Shown: piece after piece, positions 60,964 to 64,000 of the stretch
How positions within the stretch are numbered: the stretch's first letter is position 1
How the letters are laid out: each line of letters begins with the position of its first letter
DNA from: Carya illinoinensis
Lineage: Eukaryota; Streptophyta; Magnoliopsida; Fagales; Juglandaceae
NCBI RefSeq assembly: GCF_018687715.1
Contig: NC_056757.1
Coordinates: forward strand, 29,307,501-29,371,500
Direction of reading: 5' to 3'
Length of the DNA stretch: 64,000 bases
Program-made: the position numbers and the translations under genes
The notes under the pieces: generated by a model
Told to the model about the DNA's origin: nothing
Seen by the model: only the letters and a program-made list of their open reading frames with translations
The model's database searches: none

Positions 60964-61110
60964 TGGAGAGAATATTTCAGTGGAAGGTAATATTCTAGTT
61001 TTTCATGAGTAGTACTAGCAATTATTTTTTCATGAAGAGGTAATTTTTTTCATTTTATGAAAATCGATGACACCCTTAATTATAAGCATACCATATTTTA
61101 TAAAGAGAAG

Positions 61111-61294
61111 TGAGTAATGTTAGATACATGGTTATAAGTTGTGCAAGAACCGTATTTTCATTTTAAAAAAAATGGAGTTTATCATTAAAATTAATTTAAT
61201 TTTTTCATATATATAGATCCTATATTTATTCATTTTTGTAAAAATGAGTGCGTGAGACTTGCACACTAATATATTACTGTAAATATCATTTCAC
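61111..61294. repeat. MITE, TGTGCAAGT family (copy 8)
   Basis: AGTAATGTTAGATACATGGTTATAAGTTGTGCAAG at the left and GACTTGCACACTAATATATTACTGTAAATATC at the right, with a TTAATTTAATTTTTTC core. Confidence 0.65.
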
Positions 61295-61304
61295 TACAGC
61301 CACA

Positions 61305-61500
61305 AAGAAATCGAAATAAACTTATAAATTGACATAATTTTATATATAATATGTTATATTTACTTTATAATAAAAATAATCTTATAATTTAATATATCAC
61401 ATCAAACTATATTAATTTATAAGTTTATTTTTGTAAAATTTATTTATGACTAAAATATTTATTTTTTACAAAAAGTTATATAAAAGGTTGTAATAATACA
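61305..61500. repeat. Inverted-repeat MITE, TTTATAATAAAATTTAA family (copy 4)
   Basis: GAAATAAACTTATAAATTGACATAATTTTATA pairs with ACTATATTAATTTATAAGTTTATTTTTG; hinge TATTTACTTTATAATAAAAATAATC. Confidence 0.65.
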
Positions 61501-61737
61501 TGCATTTGAAGGACATATTGGTATTTTTGGTTCCCGCACGCCATGCATGAGGCCGGCATTGGCCCATTATTCTACCTGGTAAGAGAAGGTATATTTAATA
61601 ACTTATCCCCTCCTCATATTCGTTCACTACAAGTGGCTAAGATCAATATGTCTGAATTAATTAACCCAATTAATCTAACTTTTGGGCACCCCATATCCAA
61701 TCTAACGGGTGGCCGTGGATCGGTATATCATGAAGAA

Positions 61738-61902
61738 ATGATATTTATAGTTATTGAGTATGTAATTGCGGTATAATTCTTTTAAAAATTATGAGTAAAT
61801 ACAAGATTTATATAAAAAAATTAATTTTTTAGTAATACTTTTTTTCAAAAAAATTACGAGGTACTTACATATTCTACGACTGTATCAAATACTATTCATA
61901 TA
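61738..61902. repeat. MITE, TGTGCAAGT family (copy 9)
   Basis: AAATGATATTTATAGTTATTGAGTATG to CTTACATATTCTACGACTGTATCAAATACTATTC with the AAAAAAATTAATTTTTTAGTAATAC core. Confidence 0.55.
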
Positions 61903-62361
61903 TATATATAGTATAATTGCTACAACAAAAAGACGTGAATAACTTGGTACGATGTTTCTTCTAGAGGACATGACATGCTTGCACATGAATAAAAGACATG
62001 ATGCAAAATTAACAGAAATGAAAGATTGCAGTCAAAGCTGGCGAAAAGATGATCAATAATGCATGCATGGCTGGCTATCATTAACGCATCAAGACGAGGC
62101 AAAAACTAAGTTCTGTTCCAAAAGGGTAAATATCAAAAGCCAGCTTTAATTTCCTCCAAAGGATAATTCCAATTGTACTAGTGCTAGTGCTTAATTCATA
62201 CTAACAAACAAATTATATTTATAATTAATTAGACTATATATATACACATCAGTACTAATCAATATTATTAATGTCTTTATGATCAACTTCATGATCACTT
62301 TAACCTCTTTTGGTTTTCCACAAAATTAAAGTTGATCGCAAGCTAATATAATTATATAAGA

Positions 62362-62538
62362 GAAATGATATTTGTATTCGTGGAATACACAAACGTTATA
62401 TAATTTTTTTTTAAAAAAATAAATAAATATGAAGTCTATATAAAAAAAATTAATTTTTTAATAATAATAAATCTCACTATTTTTCAAAATAATTACGCAG
62501 TACTTTTACACCCCACAACTGCATTACTCATCATATAA
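62362..62538. repeat. MITE, TGTGCAAGT family (copy 10)
   Basis: AGAAATGATATTTGTATTCGTGGAATACACAAACG to CTTTTACACCCCACAACTGCATTACTC with a TAATTTTTTAATAATAATAAATCTCAC core. Confidence 0.6.
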
Positions 62539-63164
62539 TATTCTAATTTTCTCCACGATTTGTTGCGCCATATTCGACACTAATTTGATAGAATACCGAT
62601 CCGGATCGATCAATAGATTAATTCACCAATAATTAAGGTCATGTTTTGACTAATGATTGGACCTACTTTGTGTTTTGACGACCGGACCCCAGCATGCATG
62701 CTTTGCTTTGCTCACCCAATCATTTATTTTCCCTTGATTTATATCGTTTTTAATCATGTAGAGATCATCATATATAGGGCTTTTTGATGAGTGGGAGTAA
62801 TATTGTGTTCGATGACCAAGTATTGCTTGAGAAGCCCACGACCATCTACGTACGTGTAATCATGACTATTCTCCTGATCTTATTTTCTTTCTTTTTTTTT
62901 TTTTTTTTCTTTTCTTTTTGCGAGTAAATGTAATAATTATGAAAGCCCAACCAAACTGGGCTTCCTCATGTGGTTGCAGAATTCTCATTTTCCCCAAGAA
63001 CATGAAGATTTATCAGGAAACCTTGAGGTCCATGAGAAAACAATAAAGGCAAATCAAAAACCAAAACCGAAATACATGAGAAATGGCAAACCCTGTAATG
63101 TCATCCAGATGGGTGTTCTAAAAAATCTTGAAAAGAAAGATTATATTAATATCATTTATAAGGA

Positions 63165-63335
63165 TCAGATTATAATAGATGGAAATTTTTTATCTTACTA
63201 TATAAGATATGATACATTTATCACTATTAAGTGATAAAGAATAATTCAATAAAAGATCATTTAATAATGACAAATGTGTCACATTTTATATATAATATAA
63301 TAAAAGTGAGATTAGAATATGGTGTATAACATTAT
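63165..63335. repeat. Inverted-repeat MITE, GATATGATA family (copy 3, cleanest)
   Basis: TATAAGATATGATACATTTATCACTATTAAGTGATAAAG is mirrored by GATCATTTAATAATGACAAATGTGTCACATTTTATATATAATATAATAAAAGTGAG. Confidence 0.65.
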
Positions 63336-63397
63336 TCATAAAAAATTAATAAACAAAGAGTCTGGTATGCAATACAATATCTACTAAAACCTGACTG

Positions 63398-63880
63398 CAT
63401 GTTTGGGATTACGGTGAAAAATATAGTTTATAACTTTAGGATTTATAACTTATAACTTAAGTAATAAGTTTTACTATTAAAAAATTATTTATTGTTTAGT
63501 AATTATGTTTAAAGCCCTTTAAAAAATATTACGTTTATTTGAAAACAAATTAAAAATGTCTTTTGATCTAGAAATTATGTTTATTTAAATTTTTAAATAT
63601 TATTACCATTTCCTTAAAAGTTTAAAAGTTGTAATTATGTAAAAATTATATAGGTATTTTTGTCTATTAACAGTCTTTTTAAAATTTAAATTACGTTTTG
63701 CATTATCTAAAAAAATACGTTTGAGGGTACTTTTCTTCAAATGTACTTTTTAGCTTATTTGAAATTAAAAATGTTTTAATATGTAACATCCAAAAATCTA
63801 ATTTTTCTATTAAAAAGATTTTCAAACTATTTAAATACTTTTTAAAACTCCTACCACAACATCAAATAGTCCCTAAAACT
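63398..63880. repeat. Worn transposon-like repeat (copy 2)
   Basis: Starts GCATGTTTGGGATTACGG and ends ACATCAAATAGTCCCTAAAAC. Shares blocks with 27718-28082 in the opposite sense, such as TTTATTTGAAAACAAATTAAAAA. Confidence 0.45.
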
Positions 63881-64000
63881 ACCATGCAAAGCCACTAAAA
63901 AGCCCACGATTGAGATTGCTAATGAGTACACCAATCAAGGAGATAATGCGCACACCCAAGTCAAGGGAAAAAAGAGCAATCAATTATCAAAAGGCAAGGG

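Larger units (their letters stand above)
50977..64000. other. Gene desert with dispersed repeats
   Basis: No protein or RNA gene is recognised in 13 kb. It begins with the PHO1 promoter region. Besides the elements listed below there are (CT)n microsatellites at about 52694-52733 and 53871-53899 and a 26-base G run at 57315-57340. Between about 54.5 and 58.4 kb transposon signatures are sparser and CATGCATG-type motifs are frequent, which may mark regulatory DNA. Confidence 0.5.

Noticed and set aside
1..64000. CRISPR arrays, bacterial operons, phage or integron structures
   Set aside because: The window is plant nuclear DNA; repeats are dispersed transposons, not regularly spaced arrays.

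Overview
The window is nuclear DNA of a flowering plant. Genes are broken by many GT-AG introns, intergenic DNA is very AT-rich, and the encoded families (PERK kinases, P4 flippases, lysine-rich arabinogalactan proteins, PHO1) are plant families. Short inverted-repeat elements recur every few hundred bases outside genes. Their look suggests a woody rosid, perhaps Fagales/Juglandaceae, but that placement is inference from memory.

Layout: (1) 1.9-7.1 kb, plus strand, a PERK9/10-type proline-rich receptor kinase in 8 exons. (2) 8.7-9.3 kb, plus, a small membrane-anchored plant protein of unknown role. (3) 11.1-11.6 kb, plus, an intronless calmodulin-like protein of the CML15/16 type. (4) 14.0-21.7 kb, minus, a complete 11-exon P4-ATPase of the ALA9-12 group. 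(5) 22.8-31.7 kb, repeat-rich DNA with no gene, including a plastid fragment inside a Harbinger-like element. (6) about 32.2-35.5 kb, plus, a decayed but intron-bearing copy of the tRNA adenosine deaminase TADA. (7) 36.9-38.0 kb, plus, a lysine-rich AGP19-like proteoglycan with a GPI tail. (8) 38.3-44.3 kb, minus, a Zim17/DNL zinc-finger protein whose 4.6-kb second intron is packed with transposon debris. (9) 45.7-51.0 kb, minus, a complete 14-exon PHO1;H1-like phosphate exporter with one GC-AG intron. (10) 51-64 kb, a gene desert of MITEs, a LINE fragment, an LTR and stretches rich in CATGCA motifs.

Recalled Arabidopsis locus numbers for PERK9, ALA9, TADA, AGP19, the Zim17-like protein and PHO1;H1 run consecutively (At1g68690 to At1g68740), so the block looks like conserved microsynteny. 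The genes do not form a pathway: they cover wall sensing, lipid asymmetry, tRNA editing, wall proteoglycan, organelle Hsp70 maintenance and phosphate export. I found no new biological system. The most informative points are the TADA pseudogene in its ancestral place, the nested organelle/transposon insertions with clean target duplications, and the GC-AG intron.

All exon models were built by hand from splice sites, reading-frame continuity and recalled family sequences. Every model except the PERK exon 1/2 junction is constrained by conserved protein on both sides of each junction.
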